A stretch of 64,000 bases of DNA from Streptomyces decoyicus (GTDB lineage Bacteria; Actinomycetota; Actinomycetes; Streptomycetales; Streptomycetaceae): positions 7,254,001-7,318,000 of the forward strand of contig NZ_CP082301.1 in the NCBI RefSeq assembly GCF_019880305.1. Direction: 5' to 3'. The translations under genes and the position numbers were made by a program. How positions within the stretch are numbered: position 1 is the first letter of the stretch; every line of letters starts with the position of its first letter. Below, in pieces: positions 8,623-17,155 of the stretch. The notes under the pieces were generated by a model. That model had not been told where the DNA came from. It did not search any database and was given only the letters and a program-made list of their open reading frames with translations.

Positions 8623-9338
8623 CCCCCACCACCGGACCCGAGCACGCCGAGGGCCAGCACATCCACCGCTTCCTGCTGCTGGGCAAGAAGAAGCTGTTCT
8701 TCTACCACCTGGCGCTGTACAACCCCCAGTCCGGCCACAACTACCAGGCGGTGTTCACCTTCACCATCAAGGACAAGGGTGAGCTGCGGGAGATGTACCT
8801 GAAGGACCTGGCGCAGCACGAGAACGAGCGGGTCTTCTACTCCCTGCGCTGTCCGCACCACTTCGAACTCCCCGAGCTCCAGCAGGGCAAGGAGTTCAGC
8901 GTCCATCTGGAGCGGGTCGTCGTGAAGCCGGACGGCAGCCGCGACTTCCAGCAGATGACGACGACCGAGACCCCGGTGGAGTGCAAGAGGGAGGACGTCC
9001 TCTCGTTCCGCAAGCTCGGACAACTGCCCTACCCCGAGTACCTCACCTACCTGATGTTCGGCGAAGGGGACGAGATCCACCTCGCCCACCAGCTCGCCGA
9101 GCGCCCGAACTGGGACGAGGCCGTCACCGTCACCACCGCGAAGCCCATCGACGCGGCGACGCTCAAGAAGGTCCCGACCCTCGTCATCGACTCGATCCAG
9201 GACGCCCACGACAAGCTGGTCGAGAGCCCGCTGAAGAAGGGGCAGCAGTACCAGGGCAAGATCGACGGGAACGGCCCGACGGTCGACTTCACCGTGGGCC
9301 GCCAGGGCTGGTGGAACCACACCAGTCTCAACAACTGA
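8619..9338 (+). CDS. Unknown protein coupled to LodA/LodB-like genes
   Basis: A 239-residue soluble protein with no signal peptide or membrane segment. I do not recognise the family. It is rich in charged residues and beta-strand-like segments (HRFLLLGKKKLFFYHLALYN, FSVHLERVVV), then a helical, acidic middle, and ends GRQGWWNHTSLNN. Its ATG overlaps the flavoprotein stop (ATGA), so expression is stoichiometrically linked to the CTQ oxidase. It could be an accessory subunit, chaperone or product-handling protein of the oxidase; the sequence alone does not decide. Confidence 0.85.
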   Translation: MTPTTGPEHAEGQHIHRFLLLGKKKLFFYHLALYNPQSGHNYQAVFTFTIKDKGELREMYLKDLAQHENERVFYSLRCPHHFELPELQQGKEFSVHLERVVVKPDGSRDFQQMTTTETPVECKREDVLSFRKLGQLPYPEYLTYLMFGEGDEIHLAHQLAERPNWDEAVTVTTAKPIDAATLKKVPTLVIDSIQDAHDKLVESPLKKGQQYQGKIDGNGPTVDFTVGRQGWWNHTSLNN

Positions 9339-9418
9339 CCTGCCGCGGCACCTTCGTTCCGCACCCCCGGTCCGGGCCGCGACACGGCGTCGCGCCCCGG
9401 GCCGTCCGGAGCCGGGAC

Positions 9419-9447
9419 GGCAGGGCCCGAAGGAGAGAGGCCCTGCC
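9419..9447 (+). terminator. Hairpin terminator after the CTQ operon
   Basis: Perfect 9-bp arms GGCAGGGCC / GGCCCTGCC with an 11-base loop, 80 bp after the stop of the third CTQ-operon gene. There is no T-run, which is common in Streptomyces. Confidence 0.7.
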
Positions 9448-9536
9448 CGGTCCCTCGCCCGGACAACGATCCGCACGGCACCCCTGGCAGGCCGGTCCCT
9501 GGCTCGGCGGCGGCCGGAATGTGTGAGAGTGCTGTC

Positions 9537-10667
9537 ATGAGCGACTCAACACCACGCACCCTCAACGGTTTTGCGCGGACCTTGGTCCGGCTCGGCATCG
9601 CGACCGAGGAGCAGGCGGCGGCCGGCCTGGTGGAGGCGGCCGGGATCGACATGGACCTCGATGAGGAATTCGAGGAGACCGACGAGCTGACCTTCCTCGT
9701 CGGCGAATGCGGCCTCGGCTTCCAGACGCCCGAAAAGGCGAGTGGTGACCTTGCGGAAGAATATGAGGAGCTGCTGACGGAGGCGGCGGCGTGCTCGGGC
9801 GGTTCGGTGGTGGTCGACGACGTCGAGCTGGTGAAGGTCGCGAACGAGGACGGGGAGGAGGACGAGTACCTGCACTTCCGGCGCAACGGCCGGTCGATAT
9901 GGCACGGGACGGAGCACCTCTCGGACAGCACCCGCTACATGGACTGGAATGCCGCCATGGACGCCATCGGCGACCTCGTGCCCGGCAATGACGATCCACG
10001 GGCCTTCTGGCAGCTGGACGAGGATTCCTATGACGCCTGGTGGCTTCTGCTGACACCTGACCAGGCCCAGGGCCTGGAGGAGTTCGGCCTGCCGATGCCG
10101 GTGAGTCTCAGGAACCGGGTCCGTGACGGGAAGCCCACGGCGGAGCCCGGGACGCCGGCGTGGTACATGGAGGACGACCGCCTGCACGCGAGCGAGGAGT
10201 CCCGCCGGTGTCTCGACGAGTGGCTGGTCCCCATGGACGCCGCACTGGACCGGTGGCGGACGGTCCATCTGCCCGACGGCTTCCCCTTCGACTACTCGCC
10301 GGCCTCGCTCACGGCGCTGGAACGGCTCGTACTGGACCGCTTCGACGGGCTCGCCGCGCTTGAGGCGGCGGGCGAAGACGAGTTCTTCCAGGGCGCCATC
10401 AGGTACGTCGGTCAGACCGCGCTGCGGCTGTGGCCGTGCCGCTGGACCTATCGGCACTCCGACGACGACTCGTCGGCCTTCGCCAACGAGCCGCTGATCC
10501 GCTCCAACACCCCGGACAGCTTCGGGGGCGGCTTCTCCCCTGACTACGTACTGCGGTCCCTCGTGGAACTCCGCACGAACAGTGGCATGCGAGAGCGTAT
10601 GGAATCGGTCGGGGAAGGCGTCGAGGACTACCGCAAGGCGCTCGGCGCCCGCACGCGCGGCCGTTAG
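9537..10667 (+). CDS. Hypothetical acidic protein
   Basis: A 376-residue, strongly acidic, soluble protein that I do not recognise. The N-terminus has a short helical unit (GFARTLVRLGIATEEQAAAG), then an acid-rich stretch, SIWHGTEHLSDSTRYMDW, and several Trp-rich segments (FWQLDEDSYDAWWLLL, RLWPCRWTYRHS). No catalytic signature is evident. ATG 9537 is preferred to ATG 9519 because GAGAG lies at ribosome-binding distance. The gene overlaps the convergent M48-peptidase gene by four bases, so there is no room for a separate terminator between them. Confidence 0.8.
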   Translation: MSDSTPRTLNGFARTLVRLGIATEEQAAAGLVEAAGIDMDLDEEFEETDELTFLVGECGLGFQTPEKASGDLAEEYEELLTEAAACSGGSVVVDDVELVKVANEDGEEDEYLHFRRNGRSIWHGTEHLSDSTRYMDWNAAMDAIGDLVPGNDDPRAFWQLDEDSYDAWWLLLTPDQAQGLEEFGLPMPVSLRNRVRDGKPTAEPGTPAWYMEDDRLHASEESRRCLDEWLVPMDAALDRWRTVHLPDGFPFDYSPASLTALERLVLDRFDGLAALEAAGEDEFFQGAIRYVGQTALRLWPCRWTYRHSDDDSSAFANEPLIRSNTPDSFGGGFSPDYVLRSLVELRTNSGMRERMESVGEGVEDYRKALGARTRGR

Positions 10668-13600
10668 GGGGTGTCGGTCCGTGCCCACTGGGGCCAGAGG
10701 CGGGTGGCGGCCTCGACCTGCCGGACGACCGGGCCGAGGGCCGTGGCCGACCGGGTGTAACCCTGGACGAGTGCCTTGAGCATGGTGTCGTTCTCTCGCG
10801 GGTTGTTGCGGTTGCTGTCCACCAGCTTCACGCAGTTCCGGCTTGCGTCGAGGGTCGTCCTGAGCCAGGACGACCAGGGGGCCTGGAGGTCGCGGTCCGG
10901 GATCGGAAGGCGGCGCGCGGTGGTCGCGTCCGTGGTGAGCGCGGCGCAGGTCCCGCGGAGCCGGTGCGAGTCGAAGCGGACCAGTTCGTGCGGGCGGGAC
11001 TGCGCCGCTTGCACCACGCTGTCGAGTTGCTTGCGGAACTCGCCGTAATGCGCGGTCAGTTGGCGGATATCGCGCTTACCGCTCAGCGTGTACCACGCCA
11101 GCAACTGGAGGGTCCGGATCCGTTCGGATGCCGGGGGCGGCGGAGGCGGTGTCAAGGCGGACGGCGTCTGCGCCTCCGCGCGCTGCTGACCGGCGATCGC
11201 CACCGGACCGACTGCCGCGGCGGCGATCAGCAGAGCCAGGCCGCCCAACGTGACCAGGGAGCGCGTGCGGGAAGGGCGCACGGTGGCCGGCGGGGCGGCC
11301 GGGGCGGAACGGGGCTGTCGCGCCGGGGCCCGCAGGCGCAGCGCGGCCACCGCACCTCTGGCGGCCACGGCCGCCAGTGCGGCGCCGATCACGGAAGGCA
11401 GCACCAGGCCGGCCAGGGGCTGGGTGATCATCCAGCTCGGGCCGGGTACCCAGTGGCAGGTGTGGGCCAGGGTCCGCAGCGGCCCCAGACAGCCGTCCAC
11501 GGAACCGAGCGCGAACTTCCCCACCAGCGCGACGGACTGGGCCACCCCCGCGGCCACGAGCGCACGCGGCAGCCACCTGTACCGGGAGGTGACCGCAACC
11601 ACCGCACCGGTCAGGGCCACCCCCGCCCAGATCGCGGTGGCCGCCCACCACAGGTACAGCATCGAGAAGGTGCCGTTTGACGCTCCGCGCGGCGGCTGCC
11701 AGGTGTGCATATGGGCCATGACGCCGACCAGCCCCGCCAGGCAGACGAGGCCGCCGAGGAGTCCGGCCGTCACGGCCGACCGCAGCCCGGCCGCCGGGCC
11801 GTGGACCCGGGCCCGCCGCAGCCACAGGGCCAGGGGAAAGGCCCACAGCACCATCGTCGCGCCGGCGAACAGCGTGCTCGTGCCCAGCATCGCGGCCTGC
11901 GGCATGGTGGCGGTGAACCAGTCGAGCTCCGTGGTGTGTTCGCTCCACGGCCCGGGAAATGACTGGATCATCTGCTGTTGCAGGCCGGCCCCGGTGAGGA
12001 TGTCTCCTGCCAGGTACAGAAAGCCGAACCGGAGCCACCAGTTCAATCCGGCCGCGGCCAGCAGACAGGAGGCGAGCAGGGACGGCCAGATCGCCCTGCG
12101 CAGCGAGGCGCCGCCCAGCGTCCGCAGCCGCAGCCGCGCAGAGGCCACGGTCCACAGCGTGAACAGCACGGCACAGGCCAGGAGCACCAGCAGGATCTCC
12201 GGGTGCTCGGGCAGCCACCCGGCGCCGCTGGTGATGCCGGTCATCAGCTCACCGCAGGCCAGCCCGAGTCCCAGCGCGAGACCCGGGCGCAGACCGTCGG
12301 GCCGGCGCAGACCGTGATGCTCGGCGTAGGCGAGCGACCGCCAGACCGCGATGGTGACGAGTACCGCGGTGGGCAGGGCGGTTGCCCAGGTCGCGGCCGT
12401 GGTGCCCCACAGGCCGGACAGGGTGTGGGCGGAGACGAGGGCGGCCCAGCCGATCAGGAACATCTGCTCCGTGCCCAGGGAGAACAGCGCTGCCGGATCG
12501 GCCAGGGAACGTCTGCGGACGGCCCAGGAGGGGTGGGTGCTCCACAGCGCGGTCACCCGGCTCCGTGCCTGGTGGAGGAGCGTGGGGACGGCGACGTGGG
12601 GGCCGCGGTCCCGGGCGCCGTCCCAGACCTGGCGCTGCGCTCCCAGGGCGACGGCGTCGGCGTCGGCGTACAACTCACGGTGACGCAGGGTGTCGGCGCG
12701 GGCCAGCACCACGAGGAGCACCATGAACAGCGCGCTCGCCAGGGCCCGCAGTACACCGGCTCGCCCGGCGGGCCAGAACACCGCGTCGCCGCCGTAGAAC
12801 GCGCCGAAGAACTGCGCCGCGACGAAACTTCCGCCGTACAGCACCGTGAACGGCACGACGACCAGTGCCAGAAAGACCCGCCACAGCGCTGTGACGGCAT
12901 AGGCGAGGTCGACGTCCCGGTTGCGGAGATGGGCCAGCTCGTGCAGCACGACGGCGTGGAATCCGGCCCGGCCGTCGGCGTTGCCGCGCCACGCGGCCAG
13001 CAGCCCGGCGTGCAGACAGACCGTGTGCCGCCCGGCCCGGCCGAACACCACGGCACCGGCGTCGAAGGAGGCGGGGTCCACCACGAACGCCGGTACGGTA
13101 CGCAGCCGTGCCGTGGCCACGAGGCGCATCAGCTCAGCCCGCAACTCCCCGTCGGGATCCGCCTCGTCGAGGGGAATCACCCGGCCGCGCCGGGACTTCC
13201 AACGCGGCAGCCAGGCGTAGAGCGCGGCGGCCGACAGCAGCACCAGCACGGCGCCGACGATGCCGGGCAGGTTCTTGACCACGGCGCCGGCGGGGGCGCA
13301 GTCCTTGAGTTCGCGCAGCCCTCGGATGTCGAGCCGCATCGAGTCCGCCATCCGGAGGTTCGGATCGAAGCCCGCCGCGAACTTGCAGAGGATCTCCTTG
13401 TCGTCCCAAGGAGACAGCGCGAACATCGAGTTGACCATCCCGATGGTCGCCACCACCATCACGAGCACCAGGACGGCGAAGCGCAGGGTGGTGCCCATGG
13501 GCAGGACTCGCGGGTCGATCCTGCCGGGCTCGGGCCCGCCCGGGGTGGGCGGGGCGCCATCCGGGGCGGGCGGTGCGCCGCCGGCGCTCAGGACGCACCC

Positions 13601-13717
13601 CTCGTCGCGTCGGACACCACATCCCGTACGTTCACACTCACCGGCGTCGCCTCCGTGCGTCGTGTTCACGACTACAACGTCCCACGGAGCCAATGTAGTT
13701 GGGGCGGGCGCGCTCAT
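10664..13717 (-). CDS. Large multi-pass membrane M48-family metalloprotease
   Basis: Up to 1017 residues. A short proline-rich cytoplasmic N-terminus is followed by a membrane segment (LRFAVLVLVMVVATIG), a second (VLVLLSAAALYAWL), then the zinc-protease motif HELAH at residues 259-263 (start 13717) in a domain like HtpX/Ste24, and a long C-terminal half with about ten further membrane segments ending in a soluble tail. Typical M48 enzymes are about 300 residues, so most of the protein is extra membrane domain. Start is uncertain: ATG 13717, a GTG near 13667, or ATG 13498. It lies on the same strand 77 bp downstream of a TetR gene. Confidence 0.82.
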   Translation of the reverse strand: MSAPAPTTLAPWDVVVVNTTHGGDAGECERTGCGVRRDEGCVLSAGGAPPAPDGAPPTPGGPEPGRIDPRVLPMGTTLRFAVLVLVMVVATIGMVNSMFALSPWDDKEILCKFAAGFDPNLRMADSMRLDIRGLRELKDCAPAGAVVKNLPGIVGAVLVLLSAAALYAWLPRWKSRRGRVIPLDEADPDGELRAELMRLVATARLRTVPAFVVDPASFDAGAVVFGRAGRHTVCLHAGLLAAWRGNADGRAGFHAVVLHELAHLRNRDVDLAYAVTALWRVFLALVVVPFTVLYGGSFVAAQFFGAFYGGDAVFWPAGRAGVLRALASALFMVLLVVLARADTLRHRELYADADAVALGAQRQVWDGARDRGPHVAVPTLLHQARSRVTALWSTHPSWAVRRRSLADPAALFSLGTEQMFLIGWAALVSAHTLSGLWGTTAATWATALPTAVLVTIAVWRSLAYAEHHGLRRPDGLRPGLALGLGLACGELMTGITSGAGWLPEHPEILLVLLACAVLFTLWTVASARLRLRTLGGASLRRAIWPSLLASCLLAAAGLNWWLRFGFLYLAGDILTGAGLQQQMIQSFPGPWSEHTTELDWFTATMPQAAMLGTSTLFAGATMVLWAFPLALWLRRARVHGPAAGLRSAVTAGLLGGLVCLAGLVGVMAHMHTWQPPRGASNGTFSMLYLWWAATAIWAGVALTGAVVAVTSRYRWLPRALVAAGVAQSVALVGKFALGSVDGCLGPLRTLAHTCHWVPGPSWMITQPLAGLVLPSVIGAALAAVAARGAVAALRLRAPARQPRSAPAAPPATVRPSRTRSLVTLGGLALLIAAAAVGPVAIAGQQRAEAQTPSALTPPPPPPASERIRTLQLLAWYTLSGKRDIRQLTAHYGEFRKQLDSVVQAAQSRPHELVRFDSHRLRGTCAALTTDATTARRLPIPDRDLQAPWSSWLRTTLDASRNCVKLVDSNRNNPRENDTMLKALVQGYTRSATALGPVVRQVEAATRLWPQWARTDTP
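13671..13699. promoter_or_regulatory. Inverted repeat ACTACA-N17-TGTAGT
   Basis: Two 6-bp arms in perfect inversion at 13671-13676 and 13694-13699, at the 5' end of the M48 gene. ACTACA/TGTAGT half-sites are characteristic of BlaI/MecI-type repressors, though their usual spacer is much shorter. If translation starts at the downstream ATG 13498 the element would sit in the promoter; with ATG 13717 it is inside the coding region. Low certainty. Confidence 0.3.
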
Positions 13718-13794
13718 GTGCAGAGATCGCCCGGCCGGGCCGTGGCAGCAGGCCCGGCCCCGACCCACCGGACAGGCCCTGGCGGGTGTGCCGA

Positions 13795-14427
13795 CTACGT
13801 GTCGACGGAGCACTCGGGGTTCGCCCGGAGCTCGTCGAGCCGCAGGAACGCCAGCGCGCGGCGCATCAGATCGACGAGTTCCTCGGGCTCGTCCTGCCAG
13901 GCCCAGTGCTCCATGGTGACGGTGAACGCATCCAGCACCGCGGTGGTCAGCAGACGCACTTCGAGACTGTCGGGAGGGGCGCCCACGCGGGACGCCAGCG
14001 CGGGCGCGAGCCGTTCCTGCATCTCCCGCCCCGCCGCGAGCCAGCGCATCTTCAGGACGGGGACGCTCCCCAGGACCCGGACCAGCCGACGGGCCCGCGC
14101 GGCGTCCTCCAGGCGCCGCTCGGCCGTCGCCGTCCCGAAGGACGCCTCGATGGCGGCGCTGAGCGGTTCCTCGGCCGGATGTTCCGCGAGGACGTCCACG
14201 AGCTGGCCGACGCTGGAGGCGAAGAGGGGGGTGAGGGCGTCCTCCTTCGCCGGGCAGTAGCGGTAGAAGGTGCGCAGGGAGATGCCCGCGGCCGAGGCGA
14301 TGTCCTCGACCGTCGTCGTGTCGTAACCGCGGTCGGCGAACAGGGCCGCCGCGGCCTCCGCGATCTCCAGCCGGGTCTGAAGGCGCCGTTGTTCCGTGAG
14401 GGACGGTCGGCCCCGCGCTGCCGTCAT
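13795..14427 (-). CDS. TetR-family transcriptional regulator
   Basis: A 210-residue repressor. The N-terminal helix-turn-helix is clear: ALFADRGYDTTTVEDIASAAGISLRTFYRYCPAKEDAL region at residues 25-65. The C-terminal ligand domain is of the type ending with FLRLDELRA. ATG 14427 follows a good purine-rich site (AAGGAGCAC). It is divergent from a short-chain dehydrogenase across a 351-bp intergenic region, the usual arrangement for a regulator and its target, and lies upstream of the M48 gene on the same strand. The ligand is unknown. Confidence 0.92.
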   Translation of the reverse strand: MTAARGRPSLTEQRRLQTRLEIAEAAAALFADRGYDTTTVEDIASAAGISLRTFYRYCPAKEDALTPLFASSVGQLVDVLAEHPAEEPLSAAIEASFGTATAERRLEDAARARRLVRVLGSVPVLKMRWLAAGREMQERLAPALASRVGAPPDSLEVRLLTTAVLDAFTVTMEHWAWQDEPEELVDLMRRALAFLRLDELRANPECSVDT

Positions 14428-14462
14428 GTGTGTGCTCCTTGCCGTGCTCCGCCTTGGCTCGC

Positions 14463-14477
14463 ATTCTCACAGAGAAT
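14463..14477. promoter_or_regulatory. Palindromic operator candidate for the TetR regulator
   Basis: ATTCTC-ACA-GAGAAT is a perfect 6-bp inverted repeat, 35 bp upstream of the tetR start and inside the most AT-rich part of the divergent intergenic region. Size and placement suit TetR autoregulation; binding is inferred only. Confidence 0.5.
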
Positions 14478-14622
14478 TGATGGCACGTCACGCCAAAAAA
14501 GCGTATGTTGAGCAACGACTGATCAGGAGCCGGTCGTTCAGCGGTCGGTGCATCGGCTGGGCGCGCTGTCGTGCCATCCCTGCACACGGCGCGCCGAGGG
14601 GGCCGGGCGGCGAACGCGATGG

Positions 14623-14710
14623 CCCATCGGCGACCGGCGACCGGCGACCGGCGATGGGTATCCGGCGACCGGTGACGAGGACCGGTGACCGGCAATCGGT
14701 ACCGGCGGCG
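14623..14710. repeat. Short tandem repeats in the 351-bp tetR/SDR intergenic region
   Basis: CCCATCG at 14623 and CGATGGG at 14652 enclose three copies of the 7-mer CGGCGAC; more diverged CCGGCGACCGGTGAC units follow to about 14710. The rest of the 14428-14778 gap holds the AT-rich promoter area with the palindrome at 14463 and no gene. The repeats could be a regulator array or simple slippage. Confidence 0.5.
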
Positions 14711-14778
14711 CACGGTCAACGGCCGGCGCGCGGTGATCAGTGACCGGGGAACGTACAGCGTCAGCGAAGGAGCCCACC

Positions 14779-15555
14779 ATGTCCCGCACTTACCTCATCA
14801 CCGGAGCTGCCTCCGGCATCGGCAAGGCCACCGCCACCCGCCTCGCGGAGCAGGGGCACACGGTCATCGGCACCGACCTCAAGAACGCCGATATCGTCGC
14901 GGACCTCGCCACCCCCGATGGCCGGGCCCATCTGGTCCAGCGCGCGGACGAGTTGAGCGGTGGGCGGCTCGACGCCGTGATCGCGGGCGCCGGCCTCGCC
15001 GGTTTCGAGCCACGCGCCGTCAGCGTCAACTACTTCGGCGCGGTCGCCACCTTGGAAGGGCTGCGCCCCCTGCTGGCCGCCGGTACGGACCCGCGCGCCG
15101 TCGTCATCGCCTCGGTCGCCTCCGTCCACCCGCACGACACGGCCATCGCCGACGCGGCGCTCGCCGGTGACGAGGAAGCGGCGCTGGCCGCCGCCCGGGC
15201 AGCGGTCGACCGGGGAGAGGGCTATGCGATCTACGGCTCGACCAAGGCCGCCCTCGCACGGTGGATACGCCGCACTGCCGTGACCGCCGACTGGGCGGGT
15301 GCCGGTATCCCCCTCAACGCCATCGCCCCCGGCACCGTCGTCACCCCCATGACGGAACCCATGCTGGCCAGTCCCGACGTGCGCAAGATCGTCGACGCGA
15401 CCGTCCCCATGCCGCTTCACGGCCATGCCCGGCCGGCACAGATCGCTCCCCTCCTGACCTGGCTCACCTCGCCCGAGAACGAACTGGTCACCGGCCAGGT
15501 CGTCTTCATCGACGGCGGCGCCGACGCCGTACTGCGAGGCGACGGCACGTGGTGA
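14779..15555 (+). CDS. Short-chain dehydrogenase/reductase (3-alpha-HSD/carbonyl reductase type)
   Basis: A 258-residue SDR. The N-terminal cofactor motif is TGAASGIGKAT; DLKNADIVADL resembles the Comamonas 3-alpha-hydroxysteroid dehydrogenase subfamily, where Asp selects NAD. Catalytic residues are visible as Ser in VIASVAS and YGSTKAA (Tyr-x3-Lys). The C-terminus LVTGQVVFIDGGADA is standard. ATG 14779 with GAAGGAG upstream is chosen over an earlier in-frame start at 14740. It is divergent from the TetR gene and 70 bp ahead of an SRPBCC gene, so it is likely repressed by that TetR. Substrate may be a carbonyl or hydroxysteroid-like compound. Confidence 0.88.
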   Translation: MSRTYLITGAASGIGKATATRLAEQGHTVIGTDLKNADIVADLATPDGRAHLVQRADELSGGRLDAVIAGAGLAGFEPRAVSVNYFGAVATLEGLRPLLAAGTDPRAVVIASVASVHPHDTAIADAALAGDEEAALAAARAAVDRGEGYAIYGSTKAALARWIRRTAVTADWAGAGIPLNAIAPGTVVTPMTEPMLASPDVRKIVDATVPMPLHGHARPAQIAPLLTWLTSPENELVTGQVVFIDGGADAVLRGDGTW

Positions 15556-15625
15556 GCCGCCGAGGGGAGCGCCGGTCGGGGACCACCCGCAGTCCTCGCC
15601 ATCCGCAGTCATCGGAGGCCCATCC

Positions 15626-16063
15626 GTGCACACACTGACCCGTACCACCGTCGTCACCGCCGACCCCGATGCCGTCTGGCAGGTCATCGGCACGTTCGGC
15701 GGCCTGGCCGACTGGCACCCCCTGCTCCCGCCGTCGGTGATCGAGGACGGCGCCGATCCCGAGACGCCCGGGGCCGTCCAGGCGTTCTCGGTCAACGGCC
15801 AAGTGGTCATCCGGGAAAAGCTCCTGGAGAAGGACGACGCGCGCCGGATGCTCCGTTACACCATCCACGAATCCGCCGCCCCCGTCTCCGCCTACGTCTC
15901 CACGCTGTCCGTGCACCCGCACGAGGCGGGTGCCGAGATCCGCTGGGCCGCGACATACGAGGCCGCCGACGCACTCGTCCCCGAGATAGAGAAGCACTTC
16001 GGCGACACCATCTACGCCACCGGCCTGGACGCCCTCAAAGAACGCTTCGCCCTACCCGCTTAG
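15626..16063 (+). CDS. SRPBCC / polyketide-cyclase-like ligand-binding protein
   Basis: A 145-residue START-like helix-grip protein: it begins HTLTRTTVVTADPDAVWQVI, has FGGLADWHPLLPPSV and ends with an amphipathic helix (GLDALKERFAL). Members bind small hydrophobic ligands and some act as cyclases or dehydratases. GTG 15626 has a GGAGG site seven bases upstream. It follows the dehydrogenase by 70 bp on the same strand and is probably co-transcribed with it. Confidence 0.85.
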   Translation: MHTLTRTTVVTADPDAVWQVIGTFGGLADWHPLLPPSVIEDGADPETPGAVQAFSVNGQVVIREKLLEKDDARRMLRYTIHESAAPVSAYVSTLSVHPHEAGAEIRWAATYEAADALVPEIEKHFGDTIYATGLDALKERFALPA

Positions 16064-16097
16064 GGGAGACACCCCCTACCCCCAGGGGGAGGCACCC
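16062..16097. terminator. Bidirectional terminator between convergent genes
   Basis: The 34-bp gap between the SRPBCC stop and the DeoR stop consists of overlapping inverted repeats (TAGGGG...CCCCTA; CCCCC A GGGGG). Suited to end both transcripts. Confidence 0.5.
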
Positions 16098-16880
16098 CTA
16101 GCCCCGGGCCGGCACCACCAGTACCTCGGTGCCGGCCGCCCGGATCTCCCGTACGTGTTCCGCCGCCAGCCCGTCGTCGACGATCAGCAGGTCGAAGTCG
16201 GTCAGCGGGGCCAGCGCGTAGAGGCCCCCCTTGGCGAACTTGGTGTGGTCGGCGACCAGGACGCGGCGGCCGGCGCTTTCCATCATGGCCCGCTTGACCT
16301 GCACGGTCTCCGGTGAGGTGTGGTAGCAGCGGCCGTTGGTGACGGCCGTGGTGGACATGAACAGCACATCGGCGCGAAAGGCCCGTACCGCGTCCGCGGT
16401 GTGCGGGCCCATGAACGCGTCGTACGCCGGGAAGTACACACCGCCCAGCGTGATCAGCGAGACGCCGGGCTCCTTGGCGAGGGTGGTGATGGCCGGCAGG
16501 GAGTTGGTGATCACCGTCAGCGGGGTGTGTTCGGCGACCTGGTGCGCCAGCAGCAGACAGGTCGTGGAGTCGTCGAGCAGCACCGTCTGCCCGGGGACCA
16601 GCAGCGTGGCGGCGGCCCGCGCCAGCTGCTGTTTGGTCTGCGCCATGGTGGCCATCCGCTCCGCGACACTGCCGTGGAACTGTGCCGACGGCAGCCCCGT
16701 CGCGCCTCCGCGCACCTTGCGCAGCCAGCCCTGCGCCTGAAGGGCGTCCAGATCGCGGTGCGCGGTCATCAGGCTGATGCCGAACTCGTCGGCGAGGTCC
16801 GCGGTGCGCACGAAGCCGCGGGCGATGACGGTGTCGCGCATGCGGCGCCGCCGCTCCTCCTGGGCCTCGACCCGGTCCAT
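16098..16880 (-). CDS. DeoR/GlpR-family sugar-responsive repressor
   Basis: A 260-residue regulator. The N-terminal winged helix reads RTADLADEFGISLMTAHRDLD (residues about 25-45, broken here into RTADLADEFG and ISLMTAHRDL), followed by the hallmark LRKVRGGATG. The C-terminal DeoRC domain has the phosphosugar-binding features LLDDSTTC and LVADHTKF. It is divergent from an MFS transporter that heads a sugar-kinase operon, so a phosphorylated intermediate of that operon is the likely inducer. CACATG is repeated at 16984 and 17013 in the 275-bp gap between them, a weak operator candidate. Confidence 0.9.
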   Translation of the reverse strand: MDRVEAQEERRRRMRDTVIARGFVRTADLADEFGISLMTAHRDLDALQAQGWLRKVRGGATGLPSAQFHGSVAERMATMAQTKQQLARAAATLLVPGQTVLLDDSTTCLLLAHQVAEHTPLTVITNSLPAITTLAKEPGVSLITLGGVYFPAYDAFMGPHTADAVRAFRADVLFMSTTAVTNGRCYHTSPETVQVKRAMMESAGRRVLVADHTKFAKGGLYALAPLTDFDLLIVDDGLAAEHVREIRAAGTEVLVVPARG

Positions 16881-17155
16881 CGCTCCGCTCCTTCCGGTCC
16901 CCGTGCGGCCGCCCGGCGTGGTGGGGCGACCACGTCGCAGGGCTCGGCCGCGTGAATTCGCCGCGTTATGTTCGCATGGATTTCACATGGCGCGCGCGGC
17001 GACAGCGGCGTCCACATGCGGTTCCGGTACGACACAACATGGCAGGTCGCGGCCCCGATGCGAAGATTCCGGCGGCCATTGACGCCCGTTTCCGCCCGGC
17101 GGTTCCATCACTGCGTCCACCCCTCCTGCCCCGCCGCCGCAGAAAGGGAGATTCG

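Noticed and set aside
14623..14710. CRISPR or plasmid-iteron array
   Set aside because: Units are only seven bases, imperfect, without spacers, and no cas or replication gene is nearby.
13718..14719. Upstream extension of the M48 frame to 14719
   Set aside because: It overlaps the TetR gene, which has a clear helix-turn-helix; the extension is out-of-frame shadow.
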